From Bacteroides sp. (GTDB taxonomy: Bacteria; Bacteroidota; Bacteroidia; Bacteroidales; Muribaculaceae), in contig JAAVDB010000035.1 of NCBI GenBank assembly GCA_014802015.1, positions 1-64,000 of the forward strand: a stretch of 64,000 bases of DNA, given 5' to 3'. Below are positions 8,782 to 19,067 of the stretch, in pieces; positions within the stretch are counted from its first letter, which is position 1; every line of letters starts with the position of its first letter. A program made the position numbers and the translations under genes. Under the pieces are notes generated by a model that searched no databases, was not told where the DNA came from, and was given only the letters and a program-made list of their open reading frames with translations.

Positions 8782-11388
8782 TCAGAGGTTGATACCTGTG
8801 AGTTTGATGTCGGGGGCGGTCTTGCTTCTGTTGTCATCATCATCCCATTCGACGGTCACGGTTCTTGACTCGCCGGGCATGATGTGAATGTAATTGTCCG
8901 AATAGTTGACCGGCAGTATCTGATCGCCATCGGCATCGACGAGATTCAGCCTTATGAACACTGCGGGTGTTTTTGACACATTGCGCAGAGTGACATCCAT
9001 GCTCCTGCCTGATTTATTATCCCGGATTTTTCCCTTGTTGAGAGTGAGTCTTGCGGGTTCGAGCCGGGTCAGTTCCTTATAATCGTAAGGATCGGTTGAT
9101 AGGACGTAAAGATTCTCTGACACGATGCGGCCTTTACGGTCTTTAAGCTTCAGATCCATAAAGTAGACTCCTTCGTGACCTGAGGGTACGGCCGGGGACG
9201 CGAGCGGGGTAGTGGTATCCTCGGGTGAATTGACCGGTGATTGCATGCGGGCTATTACCTTACCACGTGTGTCGAGCAGACGCACATTGGCGGTAAGTCC
9301 GGGATGAGATGCCCCGGAACGGTTGACAACCTCGATGTTGGAGGATTCGGGATTGTACTGGATGTGCATAGGTTCGCACCCCTTGCGTGATCCGAAAAAT
9401 GCTCCAGTCGGCTCAAAGTAGTAGTCATACGTCTGCCACACCATGCTCGGCCATGCGGGATGACTCATCCATAACAGCAGGCCCTGACGTGATGAGGATG
9501 TCGACTCAAACATTGCGCGATAACCGTCATAGCTTATCCATTGTGCGAGACGGCTGAATGTCTCGGGATCGTTGACAGGACCGAAGCTCTCCTCCATCAG
9601 GCGGAGAAACGATTCACCGCCCTGTGCTCCGTGGCGGGTGAAGTCGTGCAGTGCCACGGGTAGTCCCGTTATGGGCCACTGCAGAGAGTCGGGGAGTGTA
9701 CGGCACAATCCTTCGTATGTAAGAGGTGCGGGCATGCCGCGCTCGGAATGAATCTTTCCGCTCTGACGTGTGAAGTATTCATGCGGGCGTAATGCGCTGT
9801 AGGGTCCGAAGCCACTTACACCTCCGGCTGCCGAATGTGGTATATACAGCATTCCGGCATGGAGCGAGTCAACGCATTCCGACAGCATTTTATTCAGCTG
9901 GGCAGGAGGGTTGCCCTCGTTGCGTCCGCAGTACAGCAGTATGGATGGATGATGGCGTATGCGTCCCACCATGTCGGTCGCATTATCCATAAACATTGTC
10001 TCATCGTCAGGATTAGGGCCGTCGCCGGGATTGGCGAGCCAGAAGTCCTGCCACACCATCACACCGTTTCTGTCACATGCGTCGTAAAATTCCTCGTCAC
10101 CGATCTGTCCCACCCAGTTGCGTATGGTGGTGACGTTCATACGGCGGTGGAAATCCAGCGCAGTGTCATATTCCCGCTTGCCATAGCGAAGATTTGCTTC
10201 CGAGAATCCCCAGTTGCCTCCGAGCGGAACGAATCTGTGACCGTTGACATACAGTTTCAGATCGGTCTCCGGATCCGTAAAGTCTATCTGGCGCAGTCCG
10301 GCATTGAAATCGAGAGTATCGCTGCGCAATGAGCTATCGTCAGGTGTAAAGATGAAGGCTGATTTATGCATCACAGGTGCGCCCATGCTGTTGGGCCACC
10401 ATAACGGGAGTCTTTGGCCTGAAAGAGTGGCATTCTCCTGAGGTGAGAACGTTTCGACAGACCGGGAGTGTGGTTGCAGAGTGATGCGTTTCTCTGTGGT
10501 AATATCCGCGAGGTCAAACCGTAGTGTGCCCGATACCGGCTTGTCGGAATTATTGGACAGTACAACTGACGGAGTAATGTCGACGATCGTGTCGGGGAGC
10601 GCCAGGCGGGTGTCAACTAACGGATCGGACAGATGCACGGGGCCTTCCGATGACAGATATACATTGTTCCAGATACCGTCGTTGCGTCCGGGAATGGTCG
10701 GTATCCAATCCCATCCGACTGAGGCGTGAAAGGTCGGATTGTCTGCCCCGAGCACACCGCCATTGGGACCTGTCGAGTCCTCGGTGCGCCTGTGCGGTTG
10801 TCCCTGATGAGCGTTAGATATGACCTTTACGGCAAGTGTGTTTTCTCCCGGCTTGAGATAGGGCGTCACATCGAACCGTCCGTGACGGAATGCCCCGTTG
10901 ATGTGTCCCACACGTTGCCCGTTCAGGAAAATGTGGGCTTTCCAATTGACACCGTCAAAATTCAACCACACATATTCATCGCCCGATGAGAAATTCTCAG
11001 GCAACGTGAATACCGTACGATACCAGAAATCATCCGCAAACGGAGCGTGATCCACGTGATAGATGTTGTCGGAATAATTCGGATCGTCGATCAGGCCCGC
11101 ATTTACATAATTCATGAAGTTGGTTGACGGGACTGTTGCCTGCATCCATTTGGAATCATCGAATGATCGCGTTGAGATCTCCTCGCCCTCGGGATGAGTC
11201 TGTGCGAGCGGACTCATGTGCCATAGGTTCCCATCCAGATAATATCGGTTCCCCTCAATCCCTCTTCGGGCTATGGCAGCATAATTCTCTGCCGGATCGC
11301 CCGGATAGACCCCAATGCCACGTGTAGTGTCGGCCATGACGCTGAACGCAGTGCCGGCACAGATAACAAGTGGTAAAAATCTAAACAT
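8782..11388 (-). CDS. Glycoside hydrolase family 2 enzyme (exo-beta-glucosaminidase/mannosidase-like)
   Basis: A signal peptide (FLPLVICAGTAFSVMA) precedes a GH2 sugar-binding jelly-roll domain (DDFWYRTVFTLP..NGQRVGHINGAFRHGRFDVTPYLKPGENTLAV), an immunoglobulin-like domain and a TIM barrel. LLYCGRNEGNPP contains the acid/base glutamate and HSERGMPAP is the likely nucleophile region. The DGIWNNVYLS and YYFEPTGAFFGSRKGCEPMHIQYN segments resemble the exo-beta-D-glucosaminidase/mannosidase branch more than beta-galactosidases. Length (868) fits. It follows the IMPase-family gene by 21 bases on the same strand, so the two may share a transcript. Precise substrate is uncertain. Confidence 0.88.
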   Translation of the reverse strand: MFRFLPLVICAGTAFSVMADTTRGIGVYPGDPAENYAAIARRGIEGNRYYLDGNLWHMSPLAQTHPEGEEISTRSFDDSKWMQATVPSTNFMNYVNAGLIDDPNYSDNIYHVDHAPFADDFWYRTVFTLPENFSSGDEYVWLNFDGVNWKAHIFLNGQRVGHINGAFRHGRFDVTPYLKPGENTLAVKVISNAHQGQPHRRTEDSTGPNGGVLGADNPTFHASVGWDWIPTIPGRNDGIWNNVYLSSEGPVHLSDPLVDTRLALPDTIVDITPSVVLSNNSDKPVSGTLRFDLADITTEKRITLQPHSRSVETFSPQENATLSGQRLPLWWPNSMGAPVMHKSAFIFTPDDSSLRSDTLDFNAGLRQIDFTDPETDLKLYVNGHRFVPLGGNWGFSEANLRYGKREYDTALDFHRRMNVTTIRNWVGQIGDEEFYDACDRNGVMVWQDFWLANPGDGPNPDDETMFMDNATDMVGRIRHHPSILLYCGRNEGNPPAQLNKMLSECVDSLHAGMLYIPHSAAGGVSGFGPYSALRPHEYFTRQSGKIHSERGMPAPLTYEGLCRTLPDSLQWPITGLPVALHDFTRHGAQGGESFLRLMEESFGPVNDPETFSRLAQWISYDGYRAMFESTSSSRQGLLLWMSHPAWPSMVWQTYDYYFEPTGAFFGSRKGCEPMHIQYNPESSNIEVVNRSGASHPGLTANVRLLDTRGKVIARMQSPVNSPEDTTTPLASPAVPSGHEGVYFMDLKLKDRKGRIVSENLYVLSTDPYDYKELTRLEPARLTLNKGKIRDNKSGRSMDVTLRNVSKTPAVFIRLNLVDADGDQILPVNYSDNYIHIMPGESRTVTVEWDDDDNRSKTAPDIKLTGINL

Positions 11389-11409
11389 AATGTAGTGAAA
11401 TATAGTGCA

Positions 11410-12180
11410 TTATTCAATCAGATGCCTGAATGCATCAAGTGATTCACGGCTACCCGCCATGACTGAGTGATTGCGGTCGGTGCGTATGGATTCGACAATG
11501 CCTCCCGCCTCCGTCACGAGCAGGATGCCGGCCGCCACATCCCATAGGTTGAGGTTGAGTTCCCAATACGCATCGAAATATCCCGCGGCCGTATAGGCGA
11601 GGTCGATAGCGGCCGAGCCCATACGTCGGATGCCGCGTACCTGAGTGCTCACTCTCGCGATGTTGCCGAGATTGTTGTCGGGATGTACTGCTCTGTCGTA
11701 GGGCATGCCTGTAGCCGTTACCATTGTGGACAGACGGCCGTTGCGGCCACAGTGTATCGGATGATTGTTGAGATACGCGCCTCCGCCCTTGTATGCGCTG
11801 AACATCTCTCCGAGATATGGGGCATACACAACGCCCGCCACAGTCTCGCCACGATATTGCAGCGCGATGGATATGGAGTAGACCGGCAATCCCTGTTTGA
11901 AATTGGTTGTGCCGTCGAGCGGATCTATCACCCACAGCCAGTCGCTGTCCGGATTGGAACTCTCTCCGCTCTCCTCCGACAGTATGGAGTGGTCGGGAAA
12001 TGTCGATCTGATGCTCTCAATTATGATTCGTTCCGATGCTTTGTCGGCCTCGGTAAGTACGTCGAAATCATTCTGTTTGGTGACTGATCTCAGATTGCTG
12101 CTTCTGAAGTATTTAAGTGTCTCCATCCCTGCTGATTCCGCCCACTGTACGGCGGCCGTCATGTAGTCGTGATAATTCAT
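11410..12180 (-). CDS. Inositol-monophosphatase-family phosphatase (SuhB/CysQ-like)
   Basis: Mg-dependent, Li-sensitive phosphatase fold. Metal-binding motifs are EESGES near residue 70, WVIDPLDGTTNF near residue 87 and LWDVAAGILLV near residue 215, in family order. The substrate could be inositol phosphate, 3'-phosphoadenosine phosphate or a related small molecule; the sequence does not decide. I use ATG 12180 (MNYHDYMTAAVQW..), because the track start at 12234 lies upstream of the -7 element. That gives 256 residues, the normal length. The GH2 gene follows by 21 bases. Confidence 0.88.
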   Translation of the reverse strand: MNYHDYMTAAVQWAESAGMETLKYFRSSNLRSVTKQNDFDVLTEADKASERIIIESIRSTFPDHSILSEESGESSNPDSDWLWVIDPLDGTTNFKQGLPVYSISIALQYRGETVAGVVYAPYLGEMFSAYKGGGAYLNNHPIHCGRNGRLSTMVTATGMPYDRAVHPDNNLGNIARVSTQVRGIRRMGSAAIDLAYTAAGYFDAYWELNLNLWDVAAGILLVTEAGGIVESIRTDRNHSVMAGSRESLDAFRHLIE

Positions 12181-12204
12181 TAAAGAAATGTTGGATTTGT
12201 TGTG

Positions 12205-12235
12205 CAAATATAACCAAATTCTGAAATAATACAAA
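12205..12235 (-). promoter_or_regulatory. Consensus promoter of the IMPase-family gene
   Basis: TTTG, 19 bases, TATATTTG on the minus strand is a full match to the Bacteroidetes -33/-7 consensus. The -7 box is 24 bases upstream of the start codon at 12180. Confidence 0.8.
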
Positions 12236-12295
12236 TATAATTTCAGATGTTAAAAAACATTGTCTTTAGGGAGATAAATACTCTAAATAATTTAT

Positions 12296-12303
12296 TACCT
12301 TTG
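12296..12303 (+). promoter_or_regulatory. -7 element of the hut operon
   Basis: TACCTTTG matches TAnnTTTG, 50 bases before the ftcD start. No good -33 TTTG is found at the usual spacing, which would fit an activator-dependent promoter; that is inference. Confidence 0.55.
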
Positions 12304-12353
12304 CATCACCTTATCCCAATACCGGAATAAAAAAATTACAATAATTAGCAATT

Positions 12354-14048
12354 ATGAAAACCAGGCTTGTAGAATGTGTGCCCAATTTCAGTGAGGGGCG
12401 CGACAAAAATGTAATCAAGGCAATAACCGATGCCATCTGTGCGGCTTCGGATGTGCGTCTGCTCGATGTTGATCCGGGCGAGGCGACCAACCGAACTGTC
12501 GTGACATTTGTCGGCGAACCGGACGATGTGCTTGAAGCTGCATTCCAGGGTATTAAGAAGGCTGCCGAACTCATAGATATGCGTCAGCACCACGGAGCAC
12601 ATCCCCGTATGGGTGCTACGGATGTATGTCCCTTCGTACCGGTAAGCGGTATCACTCTCGAAGAGTGTGCCGAGTTGTCACGCAAGCTTGCCAAGAGGGT
12701 TGCCGATGAACTTGGCATCCCCGTATACTGCTATGAGGCCGCCGCATTCCGCCCCGAACGCAAGAATCTCGCCGTATGCCGCAAAGGCGAATACGAAGCT
12801 CTTGCCGATCGTATGGGCACAGAGAAAGAGGGCCCCGATTTCGGTAACCGTCCGTTTGACGAGGCGGCTGCGCGTACCGGTGCCACTACTATCGGCGCAC
12901 GCAATTTCCTCATAGCTGTAAACTTCAACCTCAACACCACGTCTACCCGCCGCGCCAATGCCATCGCATTTGACGTGCGTGAGAAGGGCCGTCCGATGCG
13001 CGAGGGGGGCAAACCTAACGGCAAACCTATGAAGGATGCCGACGGCAAGCCTATCACTATTCCGGGTACACTCCCCTGCACTAAGGCTATCGGCTGGTAT
13101 ATAGATGAATACGGCATCGCTCAGGTGTCAATGAATATCACCGACATCAACACCACACCGCTCCACGTAGCGTTTGACGAGGTGTGTCGTGCAGCCAATG
13201 AGCGCGGCATACGTGTGACCGGCACTGAGATCGTAGGTCTTGTGCCTAAGAGCGCTATCGTCGATGCAGGCCGATACTTCCTGCACAAACAGCAGCGTTC
13301 GAGCGGTATCCCTGAGAGCGAAATTATCCGCATGGCTGTCAAGTCAATGGGGCTTGATGAACTCAAACCGTTTGAGTCGGGCGAGAAGATCATCGAGTAT
13401 ATGATAGCCGATGATAAGAATAAGAAATTGGTCGACATGACATGTCGTGCATTTGCCGATGAGACCGCGTCCGAGTCACCCGCGCCCGGTGGCGGTTCGA
13501 TCTCTGCATATATGGGATCGCTCGGAGCAGCTCTTGCCACTATGGTTGCAAACCTTTCCGCACACAAGGCCGGATGGGACGACCGCTGGAAGGAGTTCTC
13601 GGATGTGGCCGAGCAAGGTCGCGCACTTGTCGACTCTCTGCTTCACCTTGTAGATGAGGATACCGAGGCGTTTAACGGCATCATGGCTGTGTTCGCTATG
13701 CCTAAGGGTACGGATGCCGAGAAGGCTGCCCGTGACGAGGCAATGGAGCGAGCCACAGAATATGCGACACGCGTGCCTCTGCGTACGATGGAGGAGTCCG
13801 TTAAGGTGTTCCCCCTTGCCATGCAGATGGCCGAGAACGGCAATCCTGCATCAGTCAGCGATGCCGGAGTCGGCGCGCTTGCCGCACGCGCAGCCGTACG
13901 CGGTGCGTTGCTTAATGTCAAGATCAATGCTGCCGGTCTCAAGAACCGTCAACTTGCCGACGAACTCGTCGGTCGTGCAGAAGCCATTGCCAAGGAGGCA
14001 GCTGAACTTGAGGAGTCGGTGCTCAAAGTTGTAGAATCGAAAATTTAA
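12354..14048 (+). CDS. ftcD: Bifunctional glutamate formimidoyltransferase / formiminotetrahydrofolate cyclodeaminase
   Basis: Transfers the formimino group of N-formimino-L-glutamate to tetrahydrofolate, releasing glutamate, then deaminates the product to 5,10-methenyl-THF. Residues 1-330 are the formiminotransferase (LVECVPNFSEGRD, HHGAHPRMGATDVCPFVP). Residues 350-564 are the all-helical cyclodeaminase (ESPAPGGGSISAYMGSLGAALATMV). The fusion is the same as in animals and many Bacteroidetes. It heads the operon ftcD-hutU-hutH-hutI, so the last step of histidine degradation is encoded first. hutU starts 7 bases downstream. Confidence 0.95.
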   Translation: MKTRLVECVPNFSEGRDKNVIKAITDAICAASDVRLLDVDPGEATNRTVVTFVGEPDDVLEAAFQGIKKAAELIDMRQHHGAHPRMGATDVCPFVPVSGITLEECAELSRKLAKRVADELGIPVYCYEAAAFRPERKNLAVCRKGEYEALADRMGTEKEGPDFGNRPFDEAAARTGATTIGARNFLIAVNFNLNTTSTRRANAIAFDVREKGRPMREGGKPNGKPMKDADGKPITIPGTLPCTKAIGWYIDEYGIAQVSMNITDINTTPLHVAFDEVCRAANERGIRVTGTEIVGLVPKSAIVDAGRYFLHKQQRSSGIPESEIIRMAVKSMGLDELKPFESGEKIIEYMIADDKNKKLVDMTCRAFADETASESPAPGGGSISAYMGSLGAALATMVANLSAHKAGWDDRWKEFSDVAEQGRALVDSLLHLVDEDTEAFNGIMAVFAMPKGTDAEKAARDEAMERATEYATRVPLRTMEESVKVFPLAMQMAENGNPASVSDAGVGALAARAAVRGALLNVKINAAGLKNRQLADELVGRAEAIAKEAAELEESVLKVVESKI

Positions 14049-14055
14049 TATTACG

Positions 14056-16074
14056 ATGATAGAAAATATAGCTGAATTTCAGTCTCAGATCAAGGCAGGT
14101 ATCCCCGAGGTGTTACCCGCCGCCCGCAAGCGTGACGAATCAGTGAGCCATGCTCCGCGCCGCAAGCAGATACTTACACCCGAAGAAGAGCGTCTCGCTC
14201 TGAAGAACGCCCTGCGTTATTTCCCCGAGCATCTGCATGCCGAGCTTGCACCCGAGTTTGTCGACGAGCTGCGTAAATACGGACGTATATATATGTATCG
14301 TTTCCGTCCCAACTACGATATGTATGCACGTCCCATTGACAGCTATCCCGCCAAGTCGCGTCAGGCGGCCGCGATCATGATGATGATTCAGAACAATCTT
14401 GATCCGGCTGTGGCGCAGCATCCCCACGAACTCATAACTTACGGTGGCAACGGTGCCGTGTTCCAGAACTGGGCACAGTATCTGCTCACCATGAAGTATC
14501 TGTCGGAGATGACCGACGAGCAGACCCTCGTTATGTACTCGGGTCATCCTCTCGGACTCTTCCCCTCACACAAGGAGGCTCCGCGTGTGGTCGTGACCAA
14601 CGGTATGGTGATACCTAATCATTCCAAGCCTGACGACTGGGAACGTCTCAATGCTCTCGGTGTGTCACAATACGGTCAGATGACCGCCGGATCATATATG
14701 TATATCGGTCCGCAGGGCATCGTGCATGGAACAACCATCACCGTGCTCAACGCCGCACGCCGTCGTTTTACCGACTCACGTAATACCACTGCCGGAATGC
14801 TCTTCGTATCATCCGGTCTCGGAGGTATGTCAGGTGCACAGCCCAAGGCCGGTAACATAGCCGGGGTGGTCAGCGTAGTGGCTGAGATCAATCCCAAGGC
14901 TGTGGAGAAGCGTCACGCTCAGGGTTGGGTCGACGAGGTGTACGATTCGCTTGACGAGCTGATGCCGCGCATACGTCAGGCCCGTGCAGAGGGTCGTGCC
15001 GTGTCGATGGCTTATCTCGGTAATGTAGTTGACCTGTGGGAGCGTCTTGCTGCTGAGGGTGAGAGCGTCGACCTCGGTTCCGACCAGACTTCACTGCATA
15101 ATCCCTGGGCCGGCGGTTACTATCCCGTAGGTCTGTCGCTCGAAGAGTCAAACGCCATGATGGCGGACGATCCCGAAGAGTTCCGCAAGCGTGTACAGGA
15201 GTCGCTGCGCCGTCAGATCGCTGCTATCAACAAGCTTACGGACGCAGGTATGTACTTCTTCGACTATGGCAACGCATTCCTGCTCGAATCATCGCGTGCA
15301 GGGGCTGACGTACTCAAGGCTGACGGTTCGTTCCGTTATCCCTCATACGTTCAGGACATCATGGGCCCGCTCTTCTTCGATTACGGTTTCGGTCCCTTCC
15401 GTTGGGTATGTACATCCGGCACACCCGAGGATCTTGCCGCAACCGACCGTATCGCCGCACGCGTGCTCGAAGAGTTGCGTGAAGAGGTGACCGATGACAT
15501 CCGCGGTCAGCTTGACGATAATATCCACTGGATTAAGTCAGCCGCCGAGAATCATCTTGTAGTCGGTTCGCAGGCCCGTATACTCTATGCCGATTCTGAA
15601 GGTCGTACACGCATCGCCCTTGCATTCAACGAAGCCATCCGTAACGGTGAGCTCTCGGCGCCCGTAGTGCTCGGTCGCGACCATCACGATGTGTCGGGTA
15701 CCGACTCACCCTATCGCGAGACCTCCAACATTTACGACGGCTCAAATCTCTGTGCCGACATGGCTGTGCATAATGTCATCGGTGACTCGTTCCGCGGTGC
15801 TACATGGGTATCGCTCCACAATGGCGGCGGAGTAGGCTGGGGCGAAGTGATGAATGGCGGTTTCGGTATGGTTATCGACGGAACACCCGAGGCTGATACA
15901 CGTATCCGCCGTATGCTCCTCTGGGATGTCAATAACGGTATCTCACGTCGTTCATGGGCACGCAACAAGGGTGCGATGGATGCCATCAAGCGCGAGATGG
16001 AACGTACTCCCGGACTCACGGTCACTCTGCCTAATATTGCCGATGACACTCTTATCGAAAAGGTACTCGGATAA
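14056..16074 (+). CDS. hutU: Urocanate hydratase
   Basis: Converts urocanate to 4-imidazolone-5-propionate using tightly bound NAD+. The NAD-binding segment GLGGMSGAQPKAGNIAG and the C-terminal RGATWVSLHNGGGVGWGEVMNGGFGMV match urocanases. At 672 residues it is about 110 residues longer than the well-studied proteobacterial enzymes (about 556); this is the longer form. It is the second gene of the hut operon, 7 bases after ftcD and 40 before hutH. Confidence 0.95.
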   Translation: MIENIAEFQSQIKAGIPEVLPAARKRDESVSHAPRRKQILTPEEERLALKNALRYFPEHLHAELAPEFVDELRKYGRIYMYRFRPNYDMYARPIDSYPAKSRQAAAIMMMIQNNLDPAVAQHPHELITYGGNGAVFQNWAQYLLTMKYLSEMTDEQTLVMYSGHPLGLFPSHKEAPRVVVTNGMVIPNHSKPDDWERLNALGVSQYGQMTAGSYMYIGPQGIVHGTTITVLNAARRRFTDSRNTTAGMLFVSSGLGGMSGAQPKAGNIAGVVSVVAEINPKAVEKRHAQGWVDEVYDSLDELMPRIRQARAEGRAVSMAYLGNVVDLWERLAAEGESVDLGSDQTSLHNPWAGGYYPVGLSLEESNAMMADDPEEFRKRVQESLRRQIAAINKLTDAGMYFFDYGNAFLLESSRAGADVLKADGSFRYPSYVQDIMGPLFFDYGFGPFRWVCTSGTPEDLAATDRIAARVLEELREEVTDDIRGQLDDNIHWIKSAAENHLVVGSQARILYADSEGRTRIALAFNEAIRNGELSAPVVLGRDHHDVSGTDSPYRETSNIYDGSNLCADMAVHNVIGDSFRGATWVSLHNGGGVGWGEVMNGGFGMVIDGTPEADTRIRRMLLWDVNNGISRRSWARNKGAMDAIKREMERTPGLTVTLPNIADDTLIEKVLG

Positions 16075-16114
16075 TTACACCCTCAAAAGGATTAACGAAT
16101 ATTCAGACTGTAAA

Positions 16115-17596
16115 ATGAATCACGAAATTTCAGCCGAATGGCTCACTATAGAGAAAGTTGAGGAAATCCTCAACAATCATGCCACACTCTCACTCTCGGA
16201 GGAAGCCAAGGAACGCATCGAGAAGTGCCGTCAGTATCTTGATGAGAAGATGGAGTCGCAGACCGAACCGATCTATGGCATTACCACCGGTTTCGGATCA
16301 CTGTGCAACATATCGATCGATAAGGAGAGCCTCTCACAGTTGCAGAAGAATCTTGTCATGTCACATGCATGCGGACTCGGCGAGCGCGTCGCTCCTGAGA
16401 TCGTACGCCTGATGCTCCTGCTCAAGATCCAGTCACTCTCATACGGTAACTCGGGTGTACAGCTGGCCACGGTGCAGCGTCTCATCGACTTCTTCAATGC
16501 CGACATCCTCCCCGTTGTATTCAGCCAGGGTTCTCTCGGCGCGTCGGGAGACCTCGCTCCGCTCGCCAATCTCAGTCTGCCCCTGCTCGGCCTCGGTGAG
16601 GTGATGTGGCACGGACATATCCTGCCCGCATCGGAAGTGCTCGACAATATGGGCTGGCGTCCCATCGAACTGCAATCAAAGGAGGGCCTCGCTCTGCTCA
16701 ACGGCACACAGTTTATGTCAGCTCATGCCACATCGGCGCTTATCAAGGCGCTGCGCCTGAGCCGTGTCGCCGACAAGATCGCCGCCATGTCGCTCGACGC
16801 ATTCGACGGACGCCTCGAACCGTTCGGTGACGAGGTCAACCGTGTGCGTCATCACAAGGGTCAGATAGAGACGGCTGCTGCGATGCGTGAACTTCTCGCC
16901 GGTAGCGAGATTGCCTCTCATCCCAAGAAGCATGTGCAGGATCCTTACTCATTCCGCTGCATCCCCCAGGTGCATGGTGCTGTCAAGGACACCGTGGCAT
17001 ACGTCAAGGGTAAGATCGAGGATGAGATCAACAGCCCTACGGACAATCCCACTATCTTCCCCGAGAACGATATTATCGTGTCGGCCGGCAATTTCCATGG
17101 CGAACCGATCGCACTCCCGATGGATTTCCTCGCTGTTGCACTTGCCGAACTGGCCAATATCTCAGAGCGCCGTATCTATAAGCTCATCTCTGGGGCACGT
17201 TCGCTCCCCTCGTTCCTCGTGGCAAAGCCGGGTCTTAACAGCGGATTCATGATTCCGCAGTATGCCGCTGCTTCGATCGTGAGCCAGAACAAGGGTCTGT
17301 GCTGGCCCAACAGCGTTGACTCCATCCCCTCGTCGCAGGGTCAGGAGGATCACGTGTCGATGGGCTCGAACTCGGCCACCAAGCTGATACGTGTAGTCGA
17401 CAACACCGAGCGTGTACTTGCCATCGAGCTCTTCAATGCCGCACAGGCTCTTGAGTTCCGCCGTCCGCTCAAATCGTCCCCCATCGTCGAGGAGTATCAT
17501 GCCGCTTACCGTCGTGAAGTACCGTTCATACAGAACGACACCGTGATGTATACTTACATTGAGAAGTCCGTACAGTTCCTGCGTCAGAACTCATAA
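16115..17596 (+). CDS. hutH: Histidine ammonia-lyase
   Basis: Removes ammonia from histidine to give urocanate, the first step of the pathway. GSLGASGDLAPL contains the Ala-Ser-Gly triad that cyclises into the MIO cofactor. YGITTGFGSL near residue 55 and SSQGQEDHVSMG near residue 410 are further active-site segments. I choose ATG 16115 (MNHEISAEWL, 493 residues). The track ORF begins at 15854 only because the frame is open inside hutU, and those extra residues have no family match. Confidence 0.95.
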   Translation: MNHEISAEWLTIEKVEEILNNHATLSLSEEAKERIEKCRQYLDEKMESQTEPIYGITTGFGSLCNISIDKESLSQLQKNLVMSHACGLGERVAPEIVRLMLLLKIQSLSYGNSGVQLATVQRLIDFFNADILPVVFSQGSLGASGDLAPLANLSLPLLGLGEVMWHGHILPASEVLDNMGWRPIELQSKEGLALLNGTQFMSAHATSALIKALRLSRVADKIAAMSLDAFDGRLEPFGDEVNRVRHHKGQIETAAAMRELLAGSEIASHPKKHVQDPYSFRCIPQVHGAVKDTVAYVKGKIEDEINSPTDNPTIFPENDIIVSAGNFHGEPIALPMDFLAVALAELANISERRIYKLISGARSLPSFLVAKPGLNSGFMIPQYAAASIVSQNKGLCWPNSVDSIPSSQGQEDHVSMGSNSATKLIRVVDNTERVLAIELFNAAQALEFRRPLKSSPIVEEYHAAYRREVPFIQNDTVMYTYIEKSVQFLRQNS

Positions 17597-17602
17597 CGTT
17601 CT

Positions 17603-18832
17603 ATGAAATTATTCAGAAACATAGGTGCCATAGTCGGCGTCCGGGAGGGCGCCGGCGAGGCTCTTCGCGGATCGGACATGAATCTCCTCCCCGTAATGGA
17701 GGATGCATGGATGACGGTAGACGGAGAGACGATACATGCGTATGGCCCGATGTCATCCTGTCCTGCTGAGGCTGATGAAGTCGTCGATGTGAACGGCGGA
17801 TGGATATTCCCGTCATTCTGCGACTCGCACACTCATATAGTGTTTGCGGGCAGCCGTGAACGAGAGTTTGTCGACAAGATAAACGGACTGAGTTATGCCG
17901 AAATCGCTGCGCGTGGCGGTGGCATACTCAACTCGGCCGACCGTCTGCACAATTATAGTGAGGACCAATTGTTTGACGAGGCGGTGCCACGTCTTTGTGC
18001 CATAATAGCTTCAGGTACAGGAGCCGTCGAGATCAAGAGCGGTTATGGACTGACGCTTGAGGATGAGATCAAGATACTGCGTGTCATCGCACGTATCAAG
18101 AGGGAATTTCCCCTTGAGGTCCGTTCGACATTTCTCGGCGCTCATGCTGTAGGGCGTGCATACGAGGGCAGACAGGATGATTATGTTGAGCACGTGTGCC
18201 GTGATATGCTACCGGCCGTAGCGGCCGAAGGCTTGGCCGATTATGTGGATGTGTTCTGCGAGCAGGGATTTTTTACTGTCGGGCAGACAGAGAAGATTTT
18301 CAATGAAGCCGCCCGTTACGGCATCGCTCCGCGTCTGCATGCCAATCAGCTGCATTGCTCGGGTGGTGTGCAGGTCGGTGTGGCCAACGGTGCTGCATCA
18401 GTCGATCATCTTGAGAATATCGGTCAGACGGAGATCGATCTGCTTGCGACATCCCCGACCATTGCGACGGTGCTGCCCGGCGCATCATTCTTCCTGAATA
18501 TGTGTCACGCTCCGGCTCCTGCGCTTATCAAGGCTGGTGCGGCTGTGGCAATAGCATCGGATTACAATCCCGGCACATCCCCCTCGGGCGACATGCGGTT
18601 CATGTCATCGCTCGGATGTATACAGTTGCGCATGACGCCCGAGCAGGCTCTTAACGCATCTACGCTCAACGGTGCCGCGGCCATGGGACTCGCCTCACGC
18701 TACGGATCGATCACTTCCGGCAAGGTTGCATCGTTCTTCATCACGCGTCCGCTCCCGTCGGCAGCTTATCTGTTGTACTCTTACACCGAACCGCTCATCG
18801 AGCGCATCTATCTCCGCGGTCGCGAAGTGTAA
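17603..18832 (+). CDS. hutI: Imidazolonepropionase
   Basis: Amidohydrolase-superfamily enzyme that opens 4-imidazolone-5-propionate to N-formimino-L-glutamate. CDSHTHIVFAGSREREF carries the first metal histidines, GYGLT the substrate-contact segment, HANQL the next ligands, and ASDYNPGTSPSG the last aspartate. The 409-residue length is typical. It starts 6 bases after hutH and completes the hut operon. A strong terminator follows. Confidence 0.95.
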   Translation: MKLFRNIGAIVGVREGAGEALRGSDMNLLPVMEDAWMTVDGETIHAYGPMSSCPAEADEVVDVNGGWIFPSFCDSHTHIVFAGSREREFVDKINGLSYAEIAARGGGILNSADRLHNYSEDQLFDEAVPRLCAIIASGTGAVEIKSGYGLTLEDEIKILRVIARIKREFPLEVRSTFLGAHAVGRAYEGRQDDYVEHVCRDMLPAVAAEGLADYVDVFCEQGFFTVGQTEKIFNEAARYGIAPRLHANQLHCSGGVQVGVANGAASVDHLENIGQTEIDLLATSPTIATVLPGASFFLNMCHAPAPALIKAGAAVAIASDYNPGTSPSGDMRFMSSLGCIQLRMTPEQALNASTLNGAAAMGLASRYGSITSGKVASFFITRPLPSAAYLLYSYTEPLIERIYLRGREV

Positions 18833-18848
18833 ACACATCCGCCATAAT

Positions 18849-18900
18849 ACACGCACACCCGCCGAGCCTGTCATCGGACTCAGCGGGTGCGCGTGTGTTT
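18849..18900 (+). terminator. Terminator of the hut operon
   Basis: ACACGCACACCCGC (18849-18862) and GCGGGTGCGCGTGT (18883-18896) form a 14-position stem with one mismatch, followed by TTTATT. Confidence 0.85.
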
Positions 18901-19008
18901 ATTCGCTTACACCTGAGCCACGCTCTTGCGATACTTTTTTATTCTACCTCAAAAAGTTTTATCGGACAGCAATAATTTTCTTATGGGGCGGTTTCGGTTA
19001 TATGTAAC

Positions 19009-19039
19009 GAAAGAGCCCGGTGAAGCACCGGACTCTTTC
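19009..19039. terminator. Hairpin at the 3' end of the ABC-F gene
   Basis: GAAAGAGCCCGGTG and CACCGGACTCTTTC form a nearly perfect stem with a 3-base loop, about 30 bases past the ABC-F stop codon. It lacks a long T-run on either strand but its outer arms are A/T pairs. Confidence 0.65.
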
Positions 19040-19067
19040 AGTCAATGTATATGTCTACATGTCGAGA

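Noticed and set aside
15854-16114. N-terminal extension of the hutH track ORF
   Set aside because: It lies in another frame inside hutU; histidine ammonia-lyase begins naturally at ATG 16115.
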